Shown here piece after piece: positions 1 through 8,821 of a stretch of DNA of 64,000 nucleotides. The stretch is from Brachybacterium kimchii (lineage in GTDB: Bacteria; Actinomycetota; Actinomycetes; Actinomycetales; Dermabacteraceae). Location of the stretch: NCBI RefSeq assembly GCF_023373525.1, contig NZ_CP097218.1, forward strand, positions 1,674,001-1,738,000. Direction: 5' to 3'. Position 1 is the stretch's first letter. The number at the start of each line of letters is the position of its first letter. The notes beneath the pieces are model-generated. The model saw only the letters and a program-made list of their open reading frames with translations. It was not told the DNA's origin and did no database searches. Position numbers and translations under genes: made by a program.

Positions 1-239
1 TCGGCGGCGTCCGGGTCGTGCTGGGCGAGCTGGCGCTGCGCCTGGGAGACCTTCTGGGCGCGGATCTCCTCGGCAGTCGGCTTCTTGGACGCCGCGCCGC
101 CTCCCTTGCCCCCGCCCGGGCCGCCCTGCGTGCATCCGGCCGCCGTGAGGACCGTGCCCCCGAGCGCCGTGGTGGCGAGTGCCGTGCTCACCGTGCGCCG
201 ACTGGGTGCCGCATGCGGTGCGCGCGTCGCTCGTGCCAT
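1..239 (-). CDS. Putative lipoprotein, N-terminal part only
   Basis: The gene runs off the left edge, so only about 79 codons are visible. The ATG at 237-239 follows a purine-rich ribosome site (AAGGGGGA) about 6 nt upstream. The protein starts with a basic, Arg-rich n-region, then an Ala/Thr/Leu-rich hydrophobic stretch and a lipobox-like L-T-A-A-G-C ending at about residue 36. That is the pattern of a lipoprotein signal peptide cut before Cys, so the mature protein should be anchored outside the membrane. A Gly/Lys-rich linker and a charged, possibly helical segment follow. The functional domain lies outside the window, so no function is assigned. Confidence 0.6.
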   Translation of the reverse strand, partial: MARATRAPHAAPSRRTVSTALATTALGGTVLTAAGCTQGGPGGGKGGGAASKKPTAEEIRAQKVSQAQRQLAQHDPDAA

Positions 240-417
240 CTCTGATCCCCCTTCGTCGATGCACCGGGCCCCGATGCGGCGCAGCCGCCCCCGGCGCGTC
301 CACACTACGGCGGCGCTCGGACCGAGCGGGGAGGCTCCGGGGTGTGTCGGCGGGGCCGACGAGGAGCGCGGCGACCGCGCCTCCAGCGGCCCGACGGGAC
401 GGGTATTGGGCACGGCC

Positions 418-476
418 GATGTCGCTGGGTGAGACCTCGACGCCATATACGCGCCGAAGTCTCACCCAGCAACATC
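418..476. repeat. Large inverted repeat (hairpin A)
   Basis: Two 22-nt arms (418-439 and 455-476) are complementary at 20 positions around a 15-nt loop. The two exceptions are C/A on the plus strand, which become G-U wobbles in minus-strand RNA, so all 22 pairs can form in a transcript leaving the permease gene that ends at 517. It is the only notable structure in the 277-nt gap 240-516. It is probably a terminator-like or 3'-end element; it lacks a clear U tract. Confidence 0.7.
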
Positions 477-516
477 GAAGGGGCGCTCCCCGGCCGCAGG
501 TGCGGGCCGCCCGGGG

Positions 517-1899
517 TCAGGCGGAGGCGGCGCGGGGGCCGCGCACGATGAGGACGATCAGTCCGAGCACTGCCCAGACGGCGCCCACGGCGAGCGCGAG
601 CGGGCTCGAGGAGACGAGCACCGCGAGCAGCGATACGGCGCCCAGGATCGGGATCACCAGATGCGGGAGCGGGCGCACCGGTCCCCCGCGCCGGCGCATC
701 ACGAAGTAGCCGATCACGGAGGCGTGGACGAGCACGAAGCCGGTGATCGCGCCGACGTCGACCGCGGAGGAGACCACGTCGAGCCCGTCGGGGCGCAGCG
801 CCGCCCACAGGGCGACGGCGACGTTCCCGGCGGCGGCCGCGAGCACGCCCGCCACCGGCGCGCCGGAGCGGGCGGACACCTTCGCCAGACCACCGGGCAG
901 CGACCCGGAGCGGGCCATGTCCATGATCACGCGGCTCGCCGCGGCCTGGCCCACGAGCGCGCTGAACATCGCGCCCACGCCCTTGGCCAGGGCGAGCAGG
1001 CCGTGCAGGAGCGGGCTGATCGAGGAGTCGACCATCGCGTAGTAGGCATCGCCCTGCAGGGACGGGTCGGCCTGCAGCTGGGCGGTGGTCTGCGGGGAGA
1101 GCAGCGCGCCGATGTAGGTCTGGACGATGAAGAGCACGCCGGCGACCGCGAGACACACGAGCGTCGCCCGGGCGATCGCGGCGGAGCCCCCGCGGGTCTC
1201 CTCGGCGAAGGTCGCGAGCGCGTCGAAGCCCAGGTAGGACAGGACGGCGACGGAGACCGCGCCGAGCACGAGTCGGGGGTGAAGGCCGGCGCCGCCTCCC
1301 GTGATCGGATCGAGCCAGCCGCGCACCGGCCCGTCGGACGCGAGGACCGCGATCCCGGCGATCACGACCGCCGCCAGCACGAGCACCTCGACGAGGACGA
1401 CGACGGCGGAGACCTTCGAGGTCACACCCACCCCGGTGAGGTTGAGGCCGGTGGTGAGCACGACGGCGACCACCACGAACGCCCACACGGGGATCTGCGG
1501 GAACAGCGAGTGCAGGGCGATGCCGCTGAAGAGGTAGGCGACCGAGGGGATCAGCACGTAGTCCAGCAGCATCATCCAGCCGCCCATGTGGCCTGCTCTG
1601 CGGCCGATGCCCTCGCTCGCGTAGGCGAAGACGCTGCCGGCGCGCGGGACGGCGCGGGACATGAGCGCGTAGCTCGAGGCGGTCAGTGCCATCACCAGGG
1701 TCGCGACGAGGTAGACGACGGGCACCACGCCGCCGGACTTCGCGTCCAGCGTCCCCCATACGCCGACGGCCGCGGCGGGGCCGATGAAGACCAGGCCGTA
1801 GGCGAGCAGCTGGCCGAAGCCGATGCTGCGGCGGAGAGCGGGCGCGCCGCCTGCCGGCTCCGCGGACTCGCCGGGCACCCGCGCGCTCGGGCTGGTCAT
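517..1899 (-). CDS. APC-superfamily amino acid/polyamine permease
   Basis: This 460-residue, highly hydrophobic protein has the length and about 12 membrane segments usual for APC transporters. The N-terminal region (residues about 20-60) carries the family's glycine-rich start of TM1 with G-L-V-F-I-G-P, and 'PRAGSVFAYASEG' at about residue 90 resembles the conserved P-x-G-S-x-Y-x-Y segment of PuuP-like putrescine and amino acid carriers. The ATG overlaps the dapE stop in an ATGA (1896-1899), so it is translationally coupled as the last gene of the FAD-protein/dapE/permease operon. The substrate cannot be read from sequence; a polyamine or amino acid is inferred. Confidence 0.88.
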   Translation of the reverse strand: MTSPSARVPGESAEPAGGAPALRRSIGFGQLLAYGLVFIGPAAAVGVWGTLDAKSGGVVPVVYLVATLVMALTASSYALMSRAVPRAGSVFAYASEGIGRRAGHMGGWMMLLDYVLIPSVAYLFSGIALHSLFPQIPVWAFVVVAVVLTTGLNLTGVGVTSKVSAVVVLVEVLVLAAVVIAGIAVLASDGPVRGWLDPITGGGAGLHPRLVLGAVSVAVLSYLGFDALATFAEETRGGSAAIARATLVCLAVAGVLFIVQTYIGALLSPQTTAQLQADPSLQGDAYYAMVDSSISPLLHGLLALAKGVGAMFSALVGQAAASRVIMDMARSGSLPGGLAKVSARSGAPVAGVLAAAAGNVAVALWAALRPDGLDVVSSAVDVGAITGFVLVHASVIGYFVMRRRGGPVRPLPHLVIPILGAVSLLAVLVSSSPLALAVGAVWAVLGLIVLIVRGPRAASA

Positions 1900-3029
1900 C
1901 GGGCCGACGGCTCGAGCCAGCGGCGCAGCCCGTCGAGCGCGGCGCGGAGGTCCTCGAAGGGCACGTGCTCGTCGTCGGTGTGGGCGAGGAGGGGGTCGCC
2001 GGGGCCGAAGTTCACGGCGGGGGTGCCGAGCTCGGCGAAGCGGGCGACGTCGGTCCACCCCTGCTTGGCCGCGACGCCCACGCCGTCGCCGAGCGCCGCG
2101 AGGAACTCGCGGGCGGCGGGGGTGTCCAGGCCCGGCAGGGCGCCGGCGGCGCTGTCGGTGACGACGATGTCCACGTCGCACCCCTCGAGGAGCTCGCGCA
2201 CGTGCGCCTCGGCCTGCGCGGGGCTGGTGTCGGGCGCGAAGCGGTAGTTCAGGGTGAGGGAGGCGCGATCGGGGATGACGTTGCCGGCGATGCCGCCGCC
2301 GATGGCGACCGCGTTCAGGCACTCGCGGTACTCGAGGCCGTCGATGACGGCGCGGCGGGCCTCGTAGGCGTCCAGCCGCTGCAGGACCGGGGCGAGGTGA
2401 TGGATGGCGTTGTCGCCGACCCAGTCGCGGGCCGAGTGCGCTGCGGTCCCGTGCGCGGTGACCTCGAGCTTCATGGTGCCCTTGCAGCCGCCCTCGACGC
2501 CCGCGGAGGTGGGCTCGCCGAGGATCGCGAAGTCGCCGCGCAGGTGCTCGGGGTGGGTGCGGGCGATGCGGGTCAGGGAGTTGTCGGCCGCGGCGACCTC
2601 CTCGTGGTCGTAGAAGAGGAAGGTGAGGTCCCGCGCGGGCTCGGTCGCCTCGACCGCGACCGCGAGCAGCATCGCGACGCCGCCCTTCATGTCGCAGCTG
2701 CCGCGGCCCACGAGCTCCTCGCGGCCCTCGCGCACGCGCCGCGACGAGGGCAGGTTGTCCGCGACCGGCACCGTGTCGAGGTGACCCGCGAGGACCACGC
2801 GCTCCTCGCGCCCGAGGTCCGTGCGGGCGATGACGGTGTCGCCGTCCCGGAGGACCGTGAGGTGCCGGGCATGGGTGCGCAGCGCCTGCTCGACGGCATC
2901 GGCGAGCGCCTTCTCGTTCCCGGAGACGGACTCGATGTCCACGATCGCGGCGGTGAGCTCGACGATGTCGGCGCGGGGGTCGAGGGACGGCGCGGAGCCG
3001 GCGGGGGCGGAGCTGGAGGACGAGGTCAT
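1896..3029 (-). CDS. dapE: Succinyl-diaminopimelate desuccinylase
   Basis: This 377-residue M20 metallopeptidase-family protein hydrolyses N-succinyl-L,L-diaminopimelate in the succinylase branch of lysine and meso-DAP synthesis. Visible zinc-site motifs are HLDTVP (His83, Asp85), GRGSCDMKGG (Asp113) and the YDHEE box with the general-base Glu at about 143-144; GEPT follows. Length matches actinobacterial DapE. The ATG at 3027-3029 lies 13 nt after the upstream FAD-protein stop and the end overlaps the permease start by 4 nt. dapD (6838) and dapC (13018) are in the same window, so three steps of this branch lie within 13 kb. Confidence 0.95.
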   Translation of the reverse strand: MTSSSSSAPAGSAPSLDPRADIVELTAAIVDIESVSGNEKALADAVEQALRTHARHLTVLRDGDTVIARTDLGREERVVLAGHLDTVPVADNLPSSRRVREGREELVGRGSCDMKGGVAMLLAVAVEATEPARDLTFLFYDHEEVAAADNSLTRIARTHPEHLRGDFAILGEPTSAGVEGGCKGTMKLEVTAHGTAAHSARDWVGDNAIHHLAPVLQRLDAYEARRAVIDGLEYRECLNAVAIGGGIAGNVIPDRASLTLNYRFAPDTSPAQAEAHVRELLEGCDVDIVVTDSAAGALPGLDTPAAREFLAALGDGVGVAAKQGWTDVARFAELGTPAVNFGPGDPLLAHTDDEHVPFEDLRAALDGLRRWLEPSAR

Positions 3030-3042
3030 GCGCCCTATCGTG

Positions 3043-4932
3043 TCACGCGGGCAGCACGCCGCCCCAGGCCGCGAGGCGTCGCGCGACGACCTCGGCGTGG
3101 TGCAGGAGCTGCGGAGCGGTGCCGGGCTCCGCGGTGATCGCGGACCCGGGCTGGGCGGTGGAGACCGGGACGCCGACGAGCAGGCGCCGCTCGTGGACCC
3201 GCCCGTCCTTGCCGATCGGGGCGTAGAGGCCGTCGACCGCGATCGAGCCCGTCGGCACGCGCCGGCCGGTGCCCCGCGAGGCCCACGAGTCCTGGCGGGC
3301 CTCTCCGCGCTCGCGCCACGCCCGCAGCAGCGGGGAGGTGAAGGCGTTGAGCTCGACGCCCGGCAGATGCGCCTCGAGCACCCCGTCGCACGCGTAGCGG
3401 CAGTCCTCGCCCGCGGTGACGACGAAGCTGCCCGCCTCCTCGTCCACGTCCACGCGCATCCCCGGACCCGTGAAGCGCACGAGCCCGGCCTCCTCGAGGG
3501 CGAGCATCTGGCGCACGCGCAGCACCGGCGGCCCGGAGGCCCAGGACGCGAAGGCGTTGCGCAGGTGGCCGTCGATGTCACGGGCCACGGACTGCGTGGT
3601 GTAGGCGCCGAGGTCGATGAGCTGGTTGACCTGGATGCGGCACGCGACGAGCACGCGGAAGACCAGCAGCCAGGCGGGGTCCGGCTCGGCGGCCTCGCGC
3701 AGGCTGCGGCGGAACACCTCGAGCGTGCGCTCATGGGCATCCCGGATCGGGCCGCCGCGCCGCCCGAAGGGGAAGAGGATCCGCAGGATCGCCGACTCCT
3801 CGGCGAGCGCGCGGAAGCCGGAGACCGCGAGGGCCCGCTGCAGCTCGGCGAGGATCAGCGGCATCACGTCGGCCTCGTGGTCCAGGCCGTCGGGCCGCAC
3901 GGACAGCTCGAGCACGCGCTCGCGGGTGAGGATCCGCGGCTCGTGGGGCTCGGGGAGGTAGGGCCGCAGATCGGGCTTGGGCCGGTAGACCATGCCGGAG
4001 CGCGAGCCGACGACCAGCTGGGGCTCCCCGCCACCGGGGAGGTAGCGCAGCCCCGAGGGGGCGTGCGCATCGGGCGCGAACCTCCCGCCGGCAACGTCGG
4101 TGAGCATGCCGATCGCATCGTAGAAGTTCAGTCCCATGCCCTGCACGGCCACGCGCTCGCGGCCCAGCAGTCCGGTGAAGTCCACCTGGAGGGGGTTCGC
4201 GGGAGCCGCGTGCACGAGCCCGTGGCGCGCAGCGGCGTGCTCCATCACCTGGGAGCGCGGCCCGGGGGCCGTCGCGAGGTGTCCGAGGGCGAGGGCGACG
4301 GCGTCGACGCTCAGCTCGGTGCCGTCCTCGAGCGCGACCCGCTGCGGGGCGCCGGGCTCGCCCGAGACGTCCAGGGCGCTGGTCCGGTGCACGCGGATCC
4401 GCAGACGCGCGGGGTCCGCGTCGGCGACGGCGCGCTCGAGCACAGCGGCGAGGTAGCGGCCGTGGGCGGCGCGGGAGGCGATGTCGGCCGGTCCCAGCCC
4501 TTCGGCGGCGAGGAAGTCGGCGAGGGTCTCCGTGTGCGGGACGGGCAGCTCGGGCCGGCACGACTCGTCGGGGTACATGGTGGTCTGGCAGGTCGCGGTG
4601 TTCATGAGCAGGACCTCGCCCTGGTCGCTCCGCCAGACATTGCCGCCGAGGCCGGCGCACGGGTCCACGAGGTGCACCTCGAGGAGGCCCTGCCAGTCTC
4701 CCCTCTGCGAGGCCGCGACCAGGCGCTCGATGATCGCCGTGCCGCGTGGGCCGGCCCCGATCACGGCGACCTCGCGGCGCACCGCACCGGCTCCTGCGTC
4801 CTCGGCGCGCCCGGGGCCGCCCGGCAGGACCTCGCGGCGCGCGCGCTCGCCCGGGATCTCACGGCGCACGCCCTCGCCCGGCGCGGGAGCCGCGGGGCGG
4901 GTGCTCGGCGTGGGATCGGGAGCGACGGTCAT
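3043..4932 (-). CDS. FAD/NAD(P)-binding protein of the NAD_binding_9 type
   Basis: A dinucleotide-binding G-A-G-P-R-G motif lies near residues 59-64 of this 629-residue protein, followed by the G-G-N-V-W and T-M-Y-P segments seen in the large FAD-NAD(P)-binding proteins that are often annotated hypothetical. The family's reaction is not established; an oxidoreductase or amine/hydroxylamine monooxygenase-like role is inferred. I chose the ATG at 4930-4932 because a GATACT -10-like box ends 7 nt before it; an in-frame start at 5013 would add 27 residues of low complexity. The first about 50 residues are Pro/Ala/Arg-rich. It heads the operon with dapE and the APC permease, which may hint at a DAP- or amino-acid-related substrate. 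Confidence 0.75.
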   Translation of the reverse strand: MTVAPDPTPSTRPAAPAPGEGVRREIPGERARREVLPGGPGRAEDAGAGAVRREVAVIGAGPRGTAIIERLVAASQRGDWQGLLEVHLVDPCAGLGGNVWRSDQGEVLLMNTATCQTTMYPDESCRPELPVPHTETLADFLAAEGLGPADIASRAAHGRYLAAVLERAVADADPARLRIRVHRTSALDVSGEPGAPQRVALEDGTELSVDAVALALGHLATAPGPRSQVMEHAAARHGLVHAAPANPLQVDFTGLLGRERVAVQGMGLNFYDAIGMLTDVAGGRFAPDAHAPSGLRYLPGGGEPQLVVGSRSGMVYRPKPDLRPYLPEPHEPRILTRERVLELSVRPDGLDHEADVMPLILAELQRALAVSGFRALAEESAILRILFPFGRRGGPIRDAHERTLEVFRRSLREAAEPDPAWLLVFRVLVACRIQVNQLIDLGAYTTQSVARDIDGHLRNAFASWASGPPVLRVRQMLALEEAGLVRFTGPGMRVDVDEEAGSFVVTAGEDCRYACDGVLEAHLPGVELNAFTSPLLRAWRERGEARQDSWASRGTGRRVPTGSIAVDGLYAPIGKDGRVHERRLLVGVPVSTAQPGSAITAEPGTAPQLLHHAEVVARRLAAWGGVLPA

Positions 4933-4939
4933 GGATCCC

Positions 4940-4945
4940 AGTATC
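4940..4945 (-). promoter_or_regulatory. -10-like box, leaderless start of the FAD protein
   Basis: GATACT (minus strand) sits 7 nt before the ATG at 4932, so transcription would begin at or next to the start codon. It matches TATAAT at four of six positions but lacks the T at position 1. It is weaker than the other boxes of this type here. Confidence 0.4.
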
Positions 4946-5034
4946 GGGGTCGTCGGCCGCGGCGCGGGAACGGGACCCTCCGGGGCGACTGTGACGTTGG
5001 ACCGCGCGAGCACGCCCGCGGGCGCACGGAGTCC

Positions 5035-5055
5035 TACACTTCCGGAGCGCTCCGG
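5035..5055 (+). promoter_or_regulatory. Promoter and palindromic operator candidate of the DHA2 exporter
   Basis: A TACACT -10-like hexamer (5035-5040) is followed at once by the perfect 14-bp palindrome CCGGAGCGCTCCGG (5042-5055), which would cover the transcription start. That placement suits a repressor such as a TetR-family protein, but no such regulator gene is adjacent. The leader to the ATG would be about 98 nt. Confidence 0.45.
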
Positions 5056-5144
5056 CGCGATGCCAGGCTCCCCTCTCAGGTCCGGTCCCGCAGGGACCGT
5101 CGGCCGACGGGCGCTCCTCTCCCTCGAAGTCCCAGGAGGACCCC

Positions 5145-6701
5145 ATGCCCGCGGAGCCCCGCACCACCGACCCCCGCGGTGCCGCCCCGGCGCCGACGCA
5201 GACCTCCGAGCTCAGGCCGTGGCCCGCGCTGTGGTCGATGATCATCGGCTTCTTCATGCTGCTGGTGGACGGCACGATCGTCTCGATCGCGACGCCGCGG
5301 ATCCAGGACGAGCTCGACGCCGACATCACCAAGGTCATCTGGGTGACCAGCGCCTACCTGCTCGCCTACGCCGTGCCGCTGCTGGTCACCGGCCGTCTCG
5401 GCGACCGCCTGGGCCCCAAGCGCGTGTACCTCGCCGGGCTCGTCGTCTTCACGCTCGCGAGCCTGTGGTGCGGGCTGTCCGGCACGATCGAGATGCTGAT
5501 CCTCGCGCGCGTGGTCCAGGGACTCGGCGCGGCCCTGATGACCCCGCAGACGATGACCGTCATCACCCGCATGTTCCCGCCGCAGCAGCGCGGCCCGGCC
5601 ATGGCGCTGTGGGGCGCGACCGCGGGCGTCGCGAACCTCGTCGGCCCGATCCTCGGCGGCGTCCTGGTCGACGGCCTCGGCTGGGAGTGGATCTTCTTCG
5701 TCAACGTGCCCGTGGGCGTCGTCGGCTTCGTCCTGGCCATGCGCCTGGTGCCGAACCTCGAGTCCCACGCGCACCGTTTCGACCTGCCCGGCGTCCTGCT
5801 CTCCGCGGTCGGCATGTTCCTGGTCGTGTTCGGCATCCAGGAGGGGTCCACCTACGACTGGGGCACCATCTCCGGCATCATCTCCGTCCCGCTGCTGATC
5901 GGCGCGGGCGTCGTGGTGCTGGTGCTGTTCGTGCTCTGGCAGGCGAAGCAGAAGGGCGGCGAGCCGCTGCTGCCGCTCGGTCTGTTCCGCGACCGGAACT
6001 TCGCCGTCGCCAACCTCGCGATCGCCGGGGTCGGCGCCGCGATCGTCACCTTCGCGCTGCCCATCGTGCTGTGGACGCAGAACGTCAAGGGCTTCTCCCC
6101 CACCCAGTCCGCCCTCCTGCTCGCACCGATGGCGATCATCGGCGGGGGCCTCTCCCCCGTCGTCGGCAAGAACCTGCACCGCTGGAACACGCGGCTGCTG
6201 GCCGTCGCGGGCCTGGCCCTGTTCGGCCTGGGCATCGCGGTGATGGGCGTGCTCGTCATGAACGACGCCGCCTGGTACTGGCTGCTGATCCCGGGCGCCG
6301 TGATGGGCCTGGGCAACGCGGGCATGTGGGCGCCGCTGTCGATCTCCGCGACCTACGGCCTCTCCCGCGCGCAGGCGGGCGCCGGCTCGGGCGTCTACAA
6401 CGCGATGCGCCAGCTCGGCGCCGTGATCGGCTCCGCGGCGATCGCCGCCGTGATGGCCTCGCGCATCACCTCCGAGTTCGCCGACGCCGGCCTGGGCGGC
6501 GGCTCCGGCGCGGGCGGCGGGGCGAGCGACCACGCCGCCGCGGGCGGCGAGGCCGGCGCATCCTCCGGCGGCGTGCTGCCGGACATGCTGCACGCTCCGT
6601 ACGCGCATGCGATGGGCGAGAGCCTGTTCCTGCCGGCGGCGATCATGGGCGTCGCCGTGATCGCTGCGCTGTTCCTGCGCAACGCCAACGCACGAAGCTG
6701 A
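5145..6701 (+). CDS. DHA2-family (EmrB/QacA-type) multidrug MFS exporter
   Basis: This 518-residue protein has the 14-helix pattern of DHA2 drug:proton antiporters. TM1 carries the family D-G-T-I-V-S-I-A-T-P motif with the conserved membrane Asp (about residue 42). Motif A is visible as G-R-L-G-D-R-L-G-P-K-R after TM2, and the antiporter motif C in TM5 as G-x-x-x-G-P-x-L-G-G. A Gly/Ala/Ser-rich loop at about residues 445-485 precedes the last helix. The start is set by AGGAGGA (5134-5140) 4 nt before the ATG. It stands alone, with its own promoter and a strong downstream hairpin. Substrates cannot be predicted. Confidence 0.92.
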   Translation: MPAEPRTTDPRGAAPAPTQTSELRPWPALWSMIIGFFMLLVDGTIVSIATPRIQDELDADITKVIWVTSAYLLAYAVPLLVTGRLGDRLGPKRVYLAGLVVFTLASLWCGLSGTIEMLILARVVQGLGAALMTPQTMTVITRMFPPQQRGPAMALWGATAGVANLVGPILGGVLVDGLGWEWIFFVNVPVGVVGFVLAMRLVPNLESHAHRFDLPGVLLSAVGMFLVVFGIQEGSTYDWGTISGIISVPLLIGAGVVVLVLFVLWQAKQKGGEPLLPLGLFRDRNFAVANLAIAGVGAAIVTFALPIVLWTQNVKGFSPTQSALLLAPMAIIGGGLSPVVGKNLHRWNTRLLAVAGLALFGLGIAVMGVLVMNDAAWYWLLIPGAVMGLGNAGMWAPLSISATYGLSRAQAGAGSGVYNAMRQLGAVIGSAAIAAVMASRITSEFADAGLGGGSGAGGGASDHAAAGGEAGASSGGVLPDMLHAPYAHAMGESLFLPAAIMGVAVIAALFLRNANARS

Positions 6702-6704
6702 GGG

Positions 6705-6756
6705 CTCGGGCCGACGGGACGACGAGGCGCTGACTCCTCGTCGTCCCGGGCCCGAG
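6705..6756 (+). terminator. Strong hairpin terminator after the DHA2 exporter
   Basis: CTCGGGCC (6705-6712) and GGGACGACGAG (6716-6726) pair with CTCGTCGTCCC (6737-6747) and GGCCCGAG (6749-6756), leaving a 3-nt bulge and a loop of about 10 nt. It starts 3 nt after the stop codon. There is no U tract, as is common in GC-rich actinobacteria. Confidence 0.75.
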
Positions 6757-6824
6757 GAGGGCACGGCCGGCGGGCAGGAGGATTCCCACACCGCAGGGGG
6801 ATAGGAAGCGCCCGGCGCGCTCCG

Positions 6825-6830
6825 TAGAAT
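6825..6830 (+). promoter_or_regulatory. -10 box TAGAAT, leaderless start of dapD
   Basis: TAGAAT matches the actinobacterial TANNNT -10 consensus and ends 7 nt before the dapD ATG. No convincing Shine-Dalgarno sequence lies in between, so the mRNA most likely starts at the ATG. Confidence 0.6.
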
Positions 6831-6837
6831 CCTTCGC

Positions 6838-7824
6838 ATGAGCACCCCCGCGAACTCCGCCGACACGACCACGCCGACGCACGCCTGGGGCATCGGCCTC
6901 GCCACTCTCGCCGCCGACGGCTCGACCCTGGACACCTGGTACCCGGCCCCGCAGCTCGGCGAGGCTCCCGCGGACCTCGAGTCCCAGCCGCTGCACGCGC
7001 AGCTCGGCGCCGCCGCCCGCGAGGACGAGGTGCGCGGCACCCGCCAGGAGGTCGTCTCCCGCGCGATCGAGCTCGCCGCCGCTCCGGCCGACACCGCCGA
7101 CGCCTACCTGCGCCTGCACCTGCTCTCCCACCGTCTGCTCGAGCCCAATGTGCAGAGCCTCGAAGGCCTGTTCGGCCAGCTCACCAACGTCGTGTGGACC
7201 TCCGAGGGTCCCTGCGCGGTCCCCGGCTTCGAGGAGACCCGCCTGCGTCTCATCGCCGCCGGCCGCACCCCCACCGTGTTCAGCGTCGACAAGTTCCCGC
7301 GCATGGTCGACTACGTGCTGCCCTCCGGTGTGCGCATCGGCGACGCCGATCGCGTCCGCCTCGGCGCCCACCTCGCCGACGGCACCACCGTCATGCACGA
7401 GGGATTCGTGAACTTCAACGCCGGCACGCTCGGCCACTCCATGGTCGAGGGCCGCATCTCCCAGGGCGTCGTCGTCGGCGACGGGTCCGACGTGGGCGGC
7501 GGCGCCTCCACCATGGGCACCCTCTCCGGCGGCGGCACCGAGCGCGTGCGCATCGGCAGCCGCTCGCTGCTGGGCGCCGAGTCCGGCATCGGGATCGCGC
7601 TCGGCGACGACTGCGTGGTCGAGGCCGGACTGTACGTCACGGCCGGCACGAAGGTCAGCGTCGTCGACCCGCGCGGCGTCGAGGACGGCACCGTCGTCAA
7701 GGCGCGCGAGCTCTCCGGCATGGACAACCTGCTGTTCCGCCGCAACTCCGTGACCGGCGCCGTCGAGGTCGTGGCCCGCGAGGGCCGCACCGTCGAGCTC
7801 AACGCCGCGCTGCACGCGAACTGA
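6838..7824 (+). CDS. dapD: Tetrahydrodipicolinate N-succinyltransferase (actinobacterial DapD)
   Basis: The 328-residue protein transfers succinyl from succinyl-CoA to tetrahydrodipicolinate, committing carbon to the DAP/lysine succinylase route in the cytoplasm. The central part (about residues 160-290) shows the loose hexapeptide periodicity of a left-handed beta-helix, with the hallmark stretches [14 protein letters not shown] and [14 protein letters not shown] that build the active site between trimer subunits. The N-terminal H-A-W-G-I-G-L-A-T is typical of the actinobacterial form. The ATG is preceded by a -10 box rather than a ribosome site. It is a lone gene between two hairpin-bounded units and works with dapC and dapE in this window. 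Confidence 0.95.
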   Translation: MSTPANSADTTTPTHAWGIGLATLAADGSTLDTWYPAPQLGEAPADLESQPLHAQLGAAAREDEVRGTRQEVVSRAIELAAAPADTADAYLRLHLLSHRLLEPNVQSLEGLFGQLTNVVWTSEGPCAVPGFEETRLRLIAAGRTPTVFSVDKFPRMVDYVLPSGVRIGDADRVRLGAHLADGTTVMHEGFVNFNAGTLGHSMVEGRISQGVVVGDGSDVGGGASTMGTLSGGGTERVRIGSRSLLGAESGIGIALGDDCVVEAGLYVTAGTKVSVVDPRGVEDGTVVKARELSGMDNLLFRRNSVTGAVEVVAREGRTVELNAALHAN

Positions 7825-7882
7825 CCCCGCGACGCCTCCGTCCGACGCCCCGCCGAGACCCGCACCGCCGAGACCACCGCCC

Positions 7883-8821
7883 ATGGCCCGCTCCCGACGC
7901 TCCCGCTCCGGCCGCTCGCGCATGCGGCACCTCACGGTGCCCCTCGTGATGCTGCTGGTGCTGGGCTTCGTCGTCGCCGGGACGTTCTTCGCACTGACCC
8001 GCTTCGCGTCCGTCCAGCGCAGCGGGCAGTGCACGGCGGCGGGCCTCGGGACGACGCACGAGTACACGACCGAGCGCACCGCGAACGCGGCGCTGATCAG
8101 CGCCGTCGCCGTGGACCGGGGTCTGCCCCCGCGCGCGGCGTCGATCGCGCTCGCCACCGCGTACCAGGAATCGAAGCTGCAGAACATCGAGCACGGCGAC
8201 CGCGACTCCCAGGGCCTGTTCCAGCAGCGCCCCTCCCAGGGCTGGGGCGACCAGGCGCAGATCATGGATCCGGTCCATGCGACCAACGCCTTCTACGACT
8301 CCCTCGTGAAGCTCGACTACGCCACGATGAGCGTGAACGACGCCGCCCAGAAGGTGCAGCGCTCGGGCTATCCCGAGGCCTACGGTGACCACGAGACCGA
8401 GGGCCGGATCTTCGCCTCCGCCCTCACCGGGCAGTCCGGTGCGAACCTCGTGTGCGACATCGCTGCACCCGACTCCGCCGCCTCGCCCCAGAGCGTGCAG
8501 GACGCCCTGAAGGAGCAGTTCCCGCGGCGCACGAAGGCCGGGACGATCTCGAGCTCGCTGGCCTCCGCGTCATCCGTCGCGAAGGACCGGCCCGACGGCT
8601 CCAGTGCGACCGCCCTGGCCATCGACACGCACGGCGACACGGCCCTGGGGTGGGCGGTCGCGAACTGGGCCGTCGCCCGGGCGGCCGATGACGGCGTCGT
8701 CCAGGTCTCCTATCAGGGGCGCGCCTGGCAGCGCGAGTCCCACGACCAGGAGTCCGGCACGTGGCCGAGCGTCGACGGCGGCGCCGCGGACCGCGTGGTG
8801 GTGCTCGTCGCCGGAGGGTGA
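7883..8821 (+). CDS. Membrane-anchored lysozyme-like protein
   Basis: This 312-residue protein has a strongly basic N-terminus followed by one hydrophobic helix at about residues 17-37, predicting a type II anchor with the rest outside. Residues about 75-125 contain A-x-A-x-A-Y-Q-E-S-K-L-Q-N-I with downstream G-L-F-Q-Q-R-P-S-x-G-W-G, which resembles the catalytic Glu and glutamine-rich loops of lytic transglycosylase/lysozyme-fold proteins found in actinobacteria. A peptidoglycan-cleaving role is therefore inferred; related proteins are often mislabelled as heavy-metal transporters. The C-terminal third is variable. The ATG lies 58 nt after dapD. The last codons are duplicated just downstream (8834-8859). 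Confidence 0.6.
   Translation: MARSRRSRSGRSRMRHLTVPLVMLLVLGFVVAGTFFALTRFASVQRSGQCTAAGLGTTHEYTTERTANAALISAVAVDRGLPPRAASIALATAYQESKLQNIEHGDRDSQGLFQQRPSQGWGDQAQIMDPVHATNAFYDSLVKLDYATMSVNDAAQKVQRSGYPEAYGDHETEGRIFASALTGQSGANLVCDIAAPDSAASPQSVQDALKEQFPRRTKAGTISSSLASASSVAKDRPDGSSATALAIDTHGDTALGWAVANWAVARAADDGVVQVSYQGRAWQRESHDQESGTWPSVDGGAADRVVVLVAGG

Noticed and set aside
4933..5013. Earlier start for the FAD protein at 5013.
   Set aside because: It adds 27 low-complexity residues with no ribosome site, and a -10-like box precedes the later ATG.
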